Position numbers and translations under genes: made by a program
The notes under the pieces: model-generated
What the model saw: only the letters and a program-made list of their open reading frames with translations
What the model was told of the DNA's origin: nothing
Database searches by the model: none
Shown here: in pieces, positions 18,737 to 28,409 of the stretch
How the letters are laid out: every line of letters starts with the position of its first letter
Numbering within the stretch: position 1 is the first letter of the stretch
DNA from: Methanobacterium sp. ERen5
Lineage (GTDB): Archaea > Methanobacteriota > Methanobacteria > Methanobacteriales > Methanobacteriaceae
DNA length: 64,000 nt
Reading direction: 5' to 3'
Assembly (NCBI GenBank): GCA_024167805.1
Contig: CP099988.1
Coordinates: 2,417,001-2,481,000 of the forward strand

Positions 18737-19745
18737 ATGAAAAGAAAAAATCCTTTTAAAAGACGGACAGGAGTTTTCCCTTCGTACTTCACAGGTAGGA
18801 TTAATGAACTCGAAGAATTGAACAATATATTTGTTTCAACGAAGGAAGGAAATTCTGGTAATATAATTATATATGGACCTAAAGGAATTGGAAAAACTTG
18901 TTTATTAATTAAATTTCAGGAAAAACTTAAAGATCTTGATGATGTTTATCCCATACGAATTCCATTGGTTGAAGGAAGTTTTACAGATATTTACACATTA
19001 ATAGTGGATAAATGTGCGGATTCATTAAATATAAAAGTCAGCACTTTTTGGGATTCAATTAAAACCATGGAAGTAAACATATCTTAAGGAATCGGATTCA
19101 CTTTATCTAAAGAAATTCCACCAACATCACCATCCGTAGCTATAGAAAAAAATATTGAAAATAATATATAAAAAAATAAAAGGTAAAGATCCTGTTTTAA
19201 TTTTATTATTTGATGATTTGCAGCGCATACTAATAAATGAAGATACTCAACGAGTTTTAAGTATATTACAAAATGCTCTGACTGAATTAAATCTTAATGA
19301 ATATAAATAATGTTCGTATCTACCGATCCATCTTTAAAAAGAAAATATAAGGTCTAACAAAGCATTAATTAAGAAAATATTCGAAATTTCTGAAGGAAAT
19401 CCTTATTATATACAATTGATGGCCTACAATTATTTTCAAGAAGCTATAAATAACGAAGTAACATTATATGAATTTGAAAAACCATTTACTACATCAATCA
19501 ATTTTTTATCCGAGAGAATTCCGAAGTATGTACGAAAACACAGCAAACGAAGAAAAATAGATACTTGATATATTAGTGACAACTAATTCAGAAATGCTAG
19601 GATATAAAGAAATAAAAGATATTGAATACCTAAACTCCGAACCTCCCAAATTATTAAAGAATATGATTGAACAAAATCTAATATAAAAACATCTAGGGAA
19701 AATACAAACTCCGAGATAAAATGTTTAAAGAATATCTAAAAATTT
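18737..19745 (+). pseudogene. AAA ATPase (archaeal AAA_16/Orc1-like P-loop family), decayed
   Basis: From an ATG at 18737 the frame reads PSYFTGRINELEELNNIF, then Walker A YGPKGIGKT, before a stop near 19085. Pieces follow in changing frames: GKDPVLILLFDDLQRILIN (Walker B), SILQNALTELNLNEYK, and ISEGNPYYIQLMAYNYFQEA (the sensor-2/winged-helix entry). Several stops (for example near 19170, 19308, 19558 and 19685) and at least two frame changes lie between them. The intact family has about 350-400 residues and couples ATP hydrolysis to varied partners. The number of lesions means true decay. Confidence 0.75.
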
Positions 19746-20251
19746 CCCATAATTGAATTAGATTGAAAATATATTACTAAATTTATATCTGGTAATATTT
19801 TGACTTCGTCAAACGCAACTATGACGAAGTTGAAATTTAATTCCTGAACTTCAACACAAATATATCCATAACAACTAAATTAAAATCGAATATTTAATTA
19901 AATATTTTTAGAATTAGTTTTTTTGTCTGAATAAATAATAATGTTTAAAGGAAAAATTTTTTTATATGATTTATACAACGATTATTAACAAGTTATTAAT
20001 ATTATATAAAATAATAATTAATTTATATCTTTAAATACGGGGTAAATTCATGGATAAAGATACAATTAATTGATAAATTTAATAAAAAATATTTAAAATT
20101 TTGTAGAATTTGTTAATCCAGCTGCTCCTATAGCCAACTAAAAATCATAATATAAAAACAATAAGAAGTAATGAAATTACATGAACGTACATTTATAAAT
20201 TAAAATATAATCAAACGATATTCTTTTTGAAAAAAGTTACGGTAGATAATA
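19746..20251. other. AT-rich spacer with a perfect inverted repeat
   Basis: There is no gene. ACTTCGTCA and TGACGAAGT form a 9-bp inverted repeat near 19803-19830 with a 10-nt loop. It lies just past the dead AAA gene and could be an old terminator or binding site, but no T tract follows. Confidence 0.4.
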
Positions 20252-20876
20252 ATGTCTAAATATAAAATTGCTTCATATCCTCAAACAGATGAAGCTGAAA
20301 CTGATGCGGTTAACAAATTTGAGATTTTGGTTAGTGACCGACGAGTTAAAGTACATGTTAATAAACGAGATAAAATTCCAAATCATGATGGTTATATTGA
20401 GCTAGTTGATGATGATCTTAAACCAATTGGTAAACTTGATGTTCAATTAAAGAAATTACCTGACGATTTTAATCCACATGAGCCGAAAATTAAAATTCCT
20501 CTTGCGCTATATGGTTATAGCAAAACAGTAACTGCCAATCCCACTTTATTCATTGGTGTCGATATTAAAAGAAATATTGCATATTGGATATATATCCATG
20601 ATAATTTAAGAAATTATAAAAATAGACCATTAAATGAACTGGAGTTTAATACTACTACGATTTCTTTAAATTTAAACAATGATGATAATGGATTAATTGA
20701 TGGTGATAATAAAGAATATATTATAAGATGGAAAGCAATGGCTCTTGATCATCTTAATAGAGTAAATACATTTAATGAGATTAAAGAATTATCTAAATAT
20801 GGAGATCCCTCATTAGGATTGATAGATGATGACTTTATATTTATACATACCTTTTTAGATCATATTAACCAATATT

Positions 20877-20884
20877 TAAATATC
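20877..20884. repeat. Target site duplication, left copy
   Basis: TAAATATC directly precedes the left end of the IS and is repeated at 22054-22061. Confidence 0.88.
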
Positions 20885-20901
20885 GGCTTTGTAGAAACCC
20901 T
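20885..20901 (+). repeat. IS terminal inverted repeat, left
   Basis: GGCTTTGTAGAAACCCT, the exact complement of 22037-22053. Confidence 0.88.
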
Positions 20902-21064
20902 CATTTTTTTTATTTTTAAGTCTAGGTTTTTTGATTTTTTTGGTAATAAAAATAATTTGTTAAGTTTATGATTCTGTTTTCCTGTTTTCACCTGAAATTA
21001 CAGTTGCATATTTTTAAATGCGGTTCCTAAAGTATTTATAATGAGAAAGGGGAATAATATTATT

Positions 21065-22032
21065 ATGATTGACCAAATCTATTATTCCCCGGTTTATTGT
21101 GGGGTTTCAAAGCAGTTAAATCTTTCGGATTTTGGATGTAAAAATTCTAATTGTAAATTTCTAAAAAGATTTTTAAACAAGAATAATGAATTAAAAGAAA
21201 ATAAACTGGTGAAATTCATTGAAAGGACATATTATTATGTTAAAATAGCAATAAAAAAGTATTCTAATACGTTTTCTAACCATTTATATTCACAACATAC
21301 TTTATTCACAATATTGGCCATGAAAATCTATACAAAATCAACATATCGAGATATAATAGATTTTATTGACGTATCCGACAGAATTCGGAAATATTTGAGA
21401 ATAAAAAAGGTTCCACACTTTACAACAATCCAAAAATTCTTTAAAAGACTACCCTCTAAACAAATTAGAGAAATTAACCAATTAATATTATCATTAAATG
21501 ATATTAATCCCGATATAATAGCATTGGACGGCTCTGGTTTTACTAATGATTATGCAGACAAATATTATGCAAAAATACGTCAAAAAGAAAGAAAAAGCTA
21601 TATAAAAAACCATTTAACAATAGACGTAAAAACACGTCTTATTTTATATTATCAAACTTCACGTGGACCAAAATACGACACACAATTTGCAAAAGCCGCA
21701 TTACGACAAATAAAAAGGTATAAACCAGATTACATAGTAGCAGACAAAGCTTATGACACCGAACCAATAAGAAAATGCATAAATGAAGAACTTAACGCAT
21801 TTGACCAAATACCTCTCAAAAACAGAGCAAAAAAGGACAATACAGACTAAAAAGTCCAACAATATTCCGAAAGAAAATATACTCAAAAAGAAATAACGTA
21901 GAAAGCATATTTTCAACAATAAAAAGAAAATTCAACGGCACAAACCACAGCAGAAGCACACAACTATCAAACAAAGAAACCAAACTCAAAAACACAATAT
22001 ATAACATCTACAGAACAACACAAATCACCTAA
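21065..22032 (+). CDS. IS transposase, DDE type (one-base frameshift)
   Basis: The transposase cuts and joins the IS ends. The catalytic Asp residues appear in IIALDGSGFTNDY and YIVADKAYDTEP, and the Glu in NNVESIFSTIKRKFNG, the usual DDE order. The frame closes near 21850. One extra A in the run of six near 21831 gives NRAKKGQYRLKSPTIF and continues to the stop at 22032, for about 322 aa. The ATG at 21065 fits GAAAGGGG about 12 nt upstream; an ATG at 21041 is possible. The IS may be active if the break is a sequencing error. Confidence 0.85.
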
Positions 22033-22036
22033 AAAA

Positions 22037-22053
22037 AGGGTTTCTACAAAGCC
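22037..22053 (-). repeat. IS terminal inverted repeat, right
   Basis: AGGGTTTCTACAAAGCC, the exact complement of the left end. Confidence 0.88.
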
Positions 22054-22061
22054 TAAATATC
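22054..22061. repeat. Target site duplication, right copy
   Basis: TAAATATC, identical to 20877-20884. Confidence 0.88.
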
Positions 22062-23090
22062 TTTAAAGTTGTTAAGATGAGATATTATCCAAATATATGG
22101 AAATTAGGATTTATGTATCACGAATTTTCAGATGAAAGAATAACATTTACATTATATCCAATTGAATATAATCAAAATGATTTTCAAATAAAAAAGATTG
22201 ATAATATTAATAATTTTATGAAAAAGGGTTTAGGAGTCACTTTACTAAGTCGAAACCCAATAAAAACTAATCCCAAAAGTATTGCATTAAAAAATTTCAA
22301 GCCTAAAATTGATAAAATTTTAAAAATGAAAGGATTGTTAATTAGAAACACATTTTTAGCTAATGAATTTGCTTATGCATTTGCGAATAGGTTTTCCAAT
22401 CAATTAGGTTTATCGGAAGAAAATAAATATTCAATTAAAGAAATCAATTCCGCTTTATTAAATAATAATAATAATATTGGAAATAATGAGTTGCCCATTT
22501 CTCAATTCTTTGAATGTTTACAATTTTTAGAAGAAAATGGAAATGAATATATAAAAAATGCATATACCTCAAAAGATTACTCTAGGTTTGCAAGTAATTC
22601 TTGGATATGGAATACTCTTACTCCAATCGAAGTTATGAATAATCTTAAAATATTTTTAGACAATTTATCCTCCGCAAACAAAGATATATTTTCTGTTAAT
22701 TTCCCTGAGCTTAATAGTGAATTAAATGTACTTGCCGATGTTTCCAGGTTAATTGTAATAGCTAATTTGAGTAATAAATATGAAAAATATGAAGATAGTC
22801 CTTCACTTAATTTATATTACTTAATAAGTCCAGAAAAGGAAGATTTAAAAATTGATTTATATTTAAATGATGATGTGAATATACCTGAGATAATTTCAAA
22901 GAATTTAAGAAACGAGAATTTTGATGAAATTAGAAATGGTTTTAAAGAGGGATTTATATTAGATAATCATCATTACAAATTCAAATTAATTAGAAGAATG
23001 GTTTTAGACTTTATTTATAACGATACACCCCTCCTAGATTTTATACAAGATGATTTAAAAGGTGAATTTAATAACTTCTTTAATAAATAG

Positions 23091-23833
23091 ATAATGAATT
23101 TTTTTATGCATCGAAAAAATGCTTAAATTATGATACTCTCAAAATGTAATGATTTAATAATATTCCAAAGAATCCACACCCACATTCATCTATTCCACAA
23201 AATAAAATTTATTTACTTATTTATATGATGCTATATTATTAGTGAGTGATTAGGTTCTCGGTTACACGAATCTATGAATTGATACTATAACGAAGTAGTT
23301 ATGTTTTGCGAACAAACACTTATATAAATTAACCAATAACGAAGTAGGATAATTTCACTACATTTTCTCAAAAATTGATGATTTATCAAATTATTTTACT
23401 AAAAATTATAGAATAATTTTGGACATAAATTTTTATAGATTTACTAAAAATTCATTGAAAATTTCGAGTTTCACGAACATATAAATAGATTAACGTGAAT
23501 TTAACGAAGTATGTATTTTTTCATGAGGTTTTGGTTGTAATTCATGGTTCATGAAGTTGGTAAAATTTCACATGAATTAGTTCATGAAAAATAAAATATT
23601 AGTTTTGCATGGATTTGGAGTGGATAGGCTATATCAACTCATCTAAATACGCCTAGTTTGAATAAATTTAAAATCAGAAATTAAATGTTACAAATGATGT
23701 GGATTTTCATAATTTTTTCAGCCCAAAAATAATTTTTCATGGGTATCAAATATTTAATTAATGGATCTAATTGGTCACAGATCTGATTGGCAACTAACTA
23801 AACCCCGAAATTTTGATCAAACATTTTCTTTTT
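23091..23833. other. AT-rich spacer with three copies of TAACGAAGTA
   Basis: No gene is present. TAACGAAGTAG occurs at 23288-23298 and 23337-23347, and TAACGAAGTAT at 23502-23512, all in the same orientation. Related CACGAAC and AACGTGAA strings lie between. They may be regulator sites or remains of a decayed element. Confidence 0.4.
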
Positions 23834-24436
23834 TTAGATATCAACCATTATTTCATTTCGTCTAAAGAAACCTGGTACAGCTGGGTTGTTGTACTGTGCC
23901 ACTATGAAATTTGATTTGGGTTGGATATTATTTTCTTCCAGCCAGTTTTTCATTTCTTCAATTTTTTCGTTGGCCAAGTTCTCCTTTACCCTGCCCTTAA
24001 ATCTCAGTACTGCCATTTTTTCTACTTTGATTTCTTCAAATTTTATTCTTTCGTCTTCAGGTTCAGGCAGAGCTTCCATGGTGTAGTTAGAGGGCATTAC
24101 AAATGATATTCTGTGTATATTCCCAGTTTTTTCTTCGGTAACTGGTGTGGTCATTTTGATCTTTTCAGATTTCATCAGGGACTCTTCTGTTACAGGTGAG
24201 GTCATCGGAATCTTTTCAGAGTTCCTCTTTTCCTCTTCAACAGGAGCAGTCATATCTATACTTGAACGTTTCTTGTTACCTCCGAAGATGTAGTGTGCAA
24301 GTACTGAAAACCCCATACTCATGGCCTCATCAAATGGTGCTTCTACATTTACATGGGCCAGTATATGATCTCCATATCTTCTTATCTCAAAATCCCCATC
24401 CTTCTTCTCAACTTCGTATGCCAAGGTTTCAACCAT
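23834..24436 (-). CDS. SOUL family haem-binding protein
   Basis: SOUL/HBP proteins bind haem or other tetrapyrroles in the cytoplasm. The 200-aa product has the family opening YEVEKKDGDFEIRRYGDHIL, the repeated IxMTAPVxEE / IPMTSPVTEE / IKMTTPVTEE signature (about residues 60-105), SFVMPSNYTMEALPEP and a final VAQYNNPAVPGFFRRNE. Length and order are normal. It stands alone, and a TATA-containing AT-rich gap separates it from the membrane protein upstream. In a methanogen the ligand could be haem taken up from outside or another tetrapyrrole. Confidence 0.92.
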   Translation of the reverse strand: MVETLAYEVEKKDGDFEIRRYGDHILAHVNVEAPFDEAMSMGFSVLAHYIFGGNKKRSSIDMTAPVEEEKRNSEKIPMTSPVTEESLMKSEKIKMTTPVTEEKTGNIHRISFVMPSNYTMEALPEPEDERIKFEEIKVEKMAVLRFKGRVKENLANEKIEEMKNWLEENNIQPKSNFIVAQYNNPAVPGFFRRNEIMVDI

Positions 24437-24537
24437 AAATTCATTCCCCCACAGTTTTTATTATAGTATTTGTGTTTAATATGCAAAAAAATTTTTTAAA
24501 TTTTGTAACATGGAAATTTTATTCAGAGACTGAAGAT

Positions 24538-25625
24538 TTAACTAGCTGTGTTCTCAAGCTTTTCAACGCCTTTTTGATCTTTTTTAAGTTTAAGCCATAA
24601 GAACACTGTTAATGCTATTAATGCTGCCAGTCCATAGAGAATTATTGGAATCCACAGAAATTCCAGTCTGAACAAGAATGATGGATCTCTTCCAAATCCA
24701 TATGGTGCTGGAATGTAAATGAATGCGACCAGAAGGATGTATGTTGCTGTAACAAGTAATTTGACATTTCTTTTCACATTCAAGGCGTACATGTATGTAA
24801 AGACAAACATGAAGGCGAATCCTGAGAAGAACATGGGCCACATATCAGTGTTGCCGAAAAACATTGTGTTGTAAACTGCTACAAACAATGCATGGATTGC
24901 CACCCAACTTTGGAGGACCACGATCCATCTAAGATCCAGATGAACCTTGGTGTACGCCAGCGCCATTTGGGTAAATAACAGGAACATGAAGAAGAAACCT
25001 GTGAGAAGCTGGGGATCTGTGGCCATGGGATGGAACCAGAATGTGTAGATCAAAGCCCAGGATATGATGTACATGTGGGTGTGGCGGATGAATTCTGTAA
25101 CCCTTGAAGTGAATGGTTTTCCTGCTTTTTTCCGAGGAACAATCCCTGAACAGGATTTAACAACACCAATGCAATTGCAAGCATTAGAATAACAGATCCT
25201 TGGCTTGTTATTATGGGCACATCCTGTGCTAAACCATCAAACCAGATATGGGTCTGTATCAAATGTAAAAATATAAAGAACACAGTTATTGACAAGACAG
25301 CGACATTGTACTTGGTTAAATTGTAGGTTGGGTTAATTTTCTCCTTGGTTAAATTTTTTTGAGCCCAATATATAGCTCCCCAAATCAAGAGTTGGTTGGA
25401 TATGTACATGCCCCATACAATTGCCATGGTCCAGAAATTTCTGACTGGAAGTTTCCAGTAGTAATGGTTGAGATTGTTTATGGGGAGGAGTGTTGCTGTA
25501 AAATGATCAAGATTTGACCCTAAAATCCAGATTAAAATGGTGAATAACACTGCAAATATGATTGATCCAAACCAAACATAAACTGCAGGTTTAGAAGTAC
25601 TTTCAAGCCTCTTTTTAACTTCCAT
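24538..25625 (-). CDS. Polytopic membrane protein of unknown function (one-base frameshift)
   Basis: The N-terminal half (25625 to about 25130) has four or five membrane helices (VWFGSIIFAVLFTILIWIL, VAVLSITVFFIFLHLI, ITSQGSVILMLAIALVLL). The C-terminal half (to 24538) has about six more (MYIISWALIYTFW, FFFMFLLFTQMALAY, FMFVFTYMYAL). The frames split at a run of six A near 25125; one extra A gives GLFLGKKAGKPFTSRVTEF and unites them into about 362 aa. Only an SOUL gene lies nearby. I do not recognise the family; the first helices and the His-containing LHLIQTHIWF segment could suggest a redox or transport role, but this is open. Confidence 0.65.
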
Positions 25626-25858
25626 GATAAAGACCTTCCATTAATTCAATCCATTAATGAAGAAGTTAATTCTAAATCTTATCAGGTGATTGTTTATTAT
25701 ATATAGGGAAAATTTTATTTATAAATTTACAAACTAATCTTTTTCAAGAAATTTGAACAAGTCCTACAGGTGATGTAAACATCAGTATTTCTGACGGGAT
25801 ATGTGTAATAAAAGAAAAAAATAGTATTTAAATTTAGTTTAGTTCTCTAAATTTCACT

Positions 25859-26638
25859 TCAGATTTCCTTTTGGATAGTATCGATGTAGATCAATCCTAC
25901 AAATCTAGAAATAAAAATTTTAAGATAAGGGACTACTATTAAAGTTGCTAATATTAAGTAAACAATGTTTGTTAGTTCGCACCAGTATATAATTAGAATT
26001 ATCAGTAAATAAAAGATAGAGATTTTTTTAAATCCTATTTTTATGGTTTTTTCAAGTATTTCACCTAAGTTAAATGCTGTTCTTAATTTACCACCATTAT
26101 TTGCCAAATTGGCTATAGCTACGTAGTATATTGGAATTATGACGACATAATATATTAGTACAACTAAGAGTGGGAAACCCTTCACCGCTAACACATGAAA
26201 CAGAGTACCATGTAAAATAGTCGTTAATATAGCTTCCAATATGTATGCGAGTATACTTAATGGAGTTCCTCCTAATATTCCACTCACTGTGTAGATAAAG
26301 AAATACTCATAAAAAATTAATGTAAAAATCATGATTGGAATTAAATAAACTATACCTACTATCAATATTTTAGCACCATTTTTAAGCATCTCTAACCACT
26401 GATTAAAATTTGGAAGTTCATTTAAACCATTTAAAGAACTTTTTATTATTCTAAAACCGTAACCGTTTACTAATAATAAAACTACAAATCCCATTATCCA
26501 TAGTGCAGCCAATGCAGGTAAATTTCTCATATCTCCAAATAGATAAAAAATATTATACAATATACTGGATAAACATAGAATTCCCAGCATCAATAGCTTC
26601 TTTCGATCAGATAAAGGATAGCTCAAAGAATCCTTCAA
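25859..26638 (-). CDS. DUF4013 family membrane protein
   Basis: DUF4013 proteins are multi-span membrane proteins common in methanogens; their role is unknown. The product has the family start LKDSLSYPLSDRKKLLMLG and about six hydrophobic segments (for example ALWIMGFVVLLLVNGYG, ILIVGIVYLIPIMIFTLIF, FYLLIILIIYWC), with a Phe/Asn-rich loop FNLGEILEKTIKIGF. The tracked start is a TTG. In-frame codons before it (NFGET) match the family, but ATG there is followed at once by TAA, so the true start is unclear and a substitution may have occurred. It stands alone. Confidence 0.75.
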   Translation of the reverse strand: MKDSLSYPLSDRKKLLMLGILCLSSILYNIFYLFGDMRNLPALAALWIMGFVVLLLVNGYGFRIIKSSLNGLNELPNFNQWLEMLKNGAKILIVGIVYLIPIMIFTLIFYEYFFIYTVSGILGGTPLSILAYILEAILTTILHGTLFHVLAVKGFPLLVVLIYYVVIIPIYYVAIANLANNGGKLRTAFNLGEILEKTIKIGFKKISIFYLLIILIIYWCELTNIVYLILATLIVVPYLKIFISRFVGLIYIDTIQKEI

Positions 26639-26840
26639 AGTTTCTCCAAAATTTATATTTTACATGCCCCCTGAATTTTTATTAATAAATCCTTTCTGAT
26701 TGAGAATATGGGGTTTGATCATATAAAAATAGTGTTAACAAATTCTCAGGGTACAAAGTCTAAGAAAATGAAATGAAAATAAAAAAGGAATTAATTGGGG
26801 ACAGATAAATTCTGTTAAATATTGAAGTAGTAAATATGAC

Positions 26841-27227
26841 TTATTCTACGTATACCTGTACGTTGGTTTGGGATTCTTCGTCTTCCACATCCACGATCTT
26901 TCCTTCGGCCCCATTTTTCACTGCTTCAACAATTTCTTCGATGTCTATCTTGTCGAGACCTGAATCCTTGAGTTTGGGATCGTAGTTTTTTGCAAGTTTG
27001 AGTCCCACATCAACCAGTGCGATGGGTATGTTGACGTTTACTTTGGTTTTTTCTTCGTCCATGGTTTTAACACGAACTTTTAACCATTTAGCTTCAGTTT
27101 TAGGTACTATTTCTGCATTATTTTCTTCAAGTGCATTTAATAATTCCATTCCTTCTGCTGCTGTTATTTTTCCTTCTTCTACCATTCCTAATATTTGTAT
27201 TCTTTCATCTGCTACATTTTTTGACAT
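26841..27227 (-). CDS. SHOCT-like domain protein (128 aa)
   Basis: The first 40 residues (ERIQILGMVEEGKITAAEGM and LLNALEE) form a SHOCT-like helical module as seen in YvlB-related proteins. Residues about 45-128 form an acidic beta-rich domain (LKVRVKTMDEEKTKVNVNIP). The ATG is 3 nt past the stop of the 42-aa gene upstream, with a GGGAGG ribosome site inside that gene. It closes the operon 28083-26841. Such proteins sit next to DUF2089 regulators, so it may sense or transmit an envelope or ligand signal; that is inference. Confidence 0.78.
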   Translation of the reverse strand: MSKNVADERIQILGMVEEGKITAAEGMELLNALEENNAEIVPKTEAKWLKVRVKTMDEEKTKVNVNIPIALVDVGLKLAKNYDPKLKDSGLDKIDIEEIVEAVKNGAEGKIVDVEDEESQTNVQVYVE

Positions 27228-27229
27228 AG

Positions 27230-27358
27230 TTAAAATCCTCCCTTTATTCTTAAGATCTCCAGAGCATCTAAGAGTGTCATTGCCTCGGATGCATTGATCT
27301 GTCCTTCTTCGACCATTTCCAAGATTTGAAGTCTTTCCTCTGATTCATTTTTAGACAT
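27230..27358 (-). CDS. Minimal SHOCT-like protein (42 aa)
   Basis: The short frame starts MSKNESEERLQILEMVEEGQ, goes through INASEAMTLLDALE and ends at GGF. It is a copy of the first domain of the 128-aa protein directly downstream (MSKNVADERIQILGMVEEGK), without the second domain. Its last codons carry the ribosome site of that gene. The pair probably arose by tandem duplication, and the short one may compete for the same partner. Confidence 0.7.
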   Translation of the reverse strand: MSKNESEERLQILEMVEEGQINASEAMTLLDALEILRIKGGF

Positions 27359-27395
27359 GCACACAATCTCCTTAATCTTTAAATTTGTTATCAAT

Positions 27396-27755
27396 TTACT
27401 CTTTGAGTAGTTTTAATGCTTCATTTTTACTTATTTCGCCTTTACTTAGTTTTTCTAGTATTTCTTTTTGGTTTACAGTTTGTTTTTCAACTTTGTGGCC
27501 CAAGGCATGGATCACTTCGTCTAGTTTGTTCCTTACTGTGGGGTAGGATATTCCCAGTTCCTTTTCTATTTCTTTGATGTTTCCCCTGTTTTTTATGAAT
27601 ACTTCCACGAAGTATTTTTCTTGTTCTGTGAATTTGCAGAATTTGCACAGGTCAAATTTCCCTTGGATGGTTGTGTCGCATTTTCTGCAGTGTATTTCTG
27701 TAACTTTAGTTTCACCGCCGCATATTGGGCAGTGTCCTGGTACTTCACGTTTCAT
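27396..27755 (-). CDS. DUF2089 family zinc-ribbon/HTH regulator
   Basis: DUF2089 proteins combine an N-terminal zinc ribbon with a helix-turn-helix. Here the ribbon is GHCPICGGE and HCRKCDTTI with LCKFCKF (residues about 8-45). The helix-turn-helix is NIKEIEKELGISYPTVRNKLDEV (about 60-85). The last 20 residues (ILEKLSKGEISKNEALKLLK) are a SHOCT-like helix like those of the two downstream proteins. It probably regulates this operon by DNA binding. Confidence 0.85.
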   Translation of the reverse strand: MKREVPGHCPICGGETKVTEIHCRKCDTTIQGKFDLCKFCKFTEQEKYFVEVFIKNRGNIKEIEKELGISYPTVRNKLDEVIHALGHKVEKQTVNQKEILEKLSKGEISKNEALKLLKE

Positions 27756-27768
27756 AATGGTTCACCTC

Positions 27769-28083
27769 CTATAATGTGTAAATTTTAACGATGGTTCTTC
27801 CTTCTTTTTTGTTGTAAGTATCAACATCCACCAGACAAAATGGTTCTTCCTTTTCAAGCTGGTCAATGAGCAGGTTTACATCTTCAAGTGTCAAGTTCTT
27901 CATTATGTACTCCATTGTATCGTATTCACCTAACTCTGATTTGGATTTGTTTGATCTCACTTTGGGAGGACAGTACTTGAATATTAGTTTAGAAATCCAT
28001 CGTATTGTTGAAAATCGTAATGCTGGGATAGGTATAGCAAATTTGGACGTTTTAACATAAATTTTTAATTTTTTTGCTTTCAT
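27769..28083 (-). CDS. Conserved protein, YvlB/DUF2089-operon type (104 aa)
   Basis: The product begins with a basic beta region (KKLKIYVKTSKFAIPIPALR), a hydrophobic amphipathic stretch (STIRWISKLIFKYCPP) and an acidic helix ending VNLLIDQLEKEEPFCLVDVD. It is first in the leftward operon with the DUF2089 and SHOCT-like genes, 13 bp upstream of the DUF2089 start. I know no function. Small proteins of this type typically accompany DUF2089 in methanogens and Firmicutes. Confidence 0.6.
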   Translation of the reverse strand: MKAKKLKIYVKTSKFAIPIPALRFSTIRWISKLIFKYCPPKVRSNKSKSELGEYDTMEYIMKNLTLEDVNLLIDQLEKEEPFCLVDVDTYNKKEGRTIVKIYTL

Positions 28084-28141
28084 GGTATCTTCCTTAATTA
28101 TATTTATTTACAACTTAAGATATTCAAGTTGTGTCACTCCA

Positions 28142-28200
28142 AATCAATATTGTTTAGTTATACTATATAAAGATATTGATAAAATCAATACTGAAATTAA
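28142..28200 (-). promoter_or_regulatory. Promoter of the DUF2089 operon with ATCAATAT-type inverted repeats
   Basis: The minus strand has a TATA box (CTTTATATAGT) near 28163-28173. On either side lie related strings AATCAATATTG (28142-28151) and GATATTGAT with AATCAATA (28171-28190), inverted around it. They could be the operator of the operon's own DUF2089 protein. Confidence 0.4.
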
Positions 28201-28272
28201 TATTTTTAATTTTGGTATTGAATTAATTGATTAATAGATCCAAAATTCTTAAAATATACAGATTTTTTATGA

Positions 28273-28409
28273 TTGTTCCATAAATGGAACATATGTTCCA
28301 AAAAATGAACAGTTTTGATTTGAACTTTACAAATTGGAGGCAGTTAAAAATAAAAATATTTATATATAAATTGTTCCATAAATGGAACATATGTTCCAAA
28401 AAATGAACA
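28273..28409. promoter_or_regulatory. Duplicated 39-bp operator and TATA box of the MNT-HEPN operon
   Basis: An identical 39-bp unit occurs at 28273-28311 and 28371-28409. Each has a perfect palindrome GTTCCATAAATGGAAC and a half-like TGTTCC-AAAAAA-TGAACA. The second copy covers the start codon of the MNT gene. TTTATATATA near 28350-28359 is a TATA box placed so that the transcript would start about at the ATG (28382). Confidence 0.75.

Larger units (their letters stand above)
20885..22053 (+). mobile_element. Insertion sequence, 1169 bp, DDE transposase of the IS4/IS5 superfamily
   Basis: The ends are perfect 17-bp inverted repeats: GGCTTTGTAGAAACCCT at 20885-20901 and its complement at 22037-22053. 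An 8-bp direct repeat (TAAATATC) flanks the element. It has one transposase gene. Eight-base duplications are known for the ISH1 group of the IS5 family, which fits archaea, but the group assignment is inference. The perfect ends and duplication point to recent movement. Confidence 0.9.
20252..23090 (+). pseudogene. DUF4365 domain protein (PD-(D/E)XK nuclease-like), interrupted by an insertion sequence
   Basis: The first 211 codons (20252-20884) carry the DUF4365 core: IPNHDGYIELVDD followed by KLDVQLKKLP, the D...E/VQxK arrangement of PD-(D/E)XK-like nucleases. An IS (20885-22053) then cuts the gene. The rest runs from 22062 to 23090. With the IS and one copy of the 8-bp duplication removed, the two parts join in frame (NQYLNI then FKVVKMRYYPNIW) into 553 aa with no other defect. 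DUF4365 proteins are often near mobile and defence genes, but the function here is unknown. The C-terminal 340 residues are not recognised. The gene is broken only by the insertion. Confidence 0.8.
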
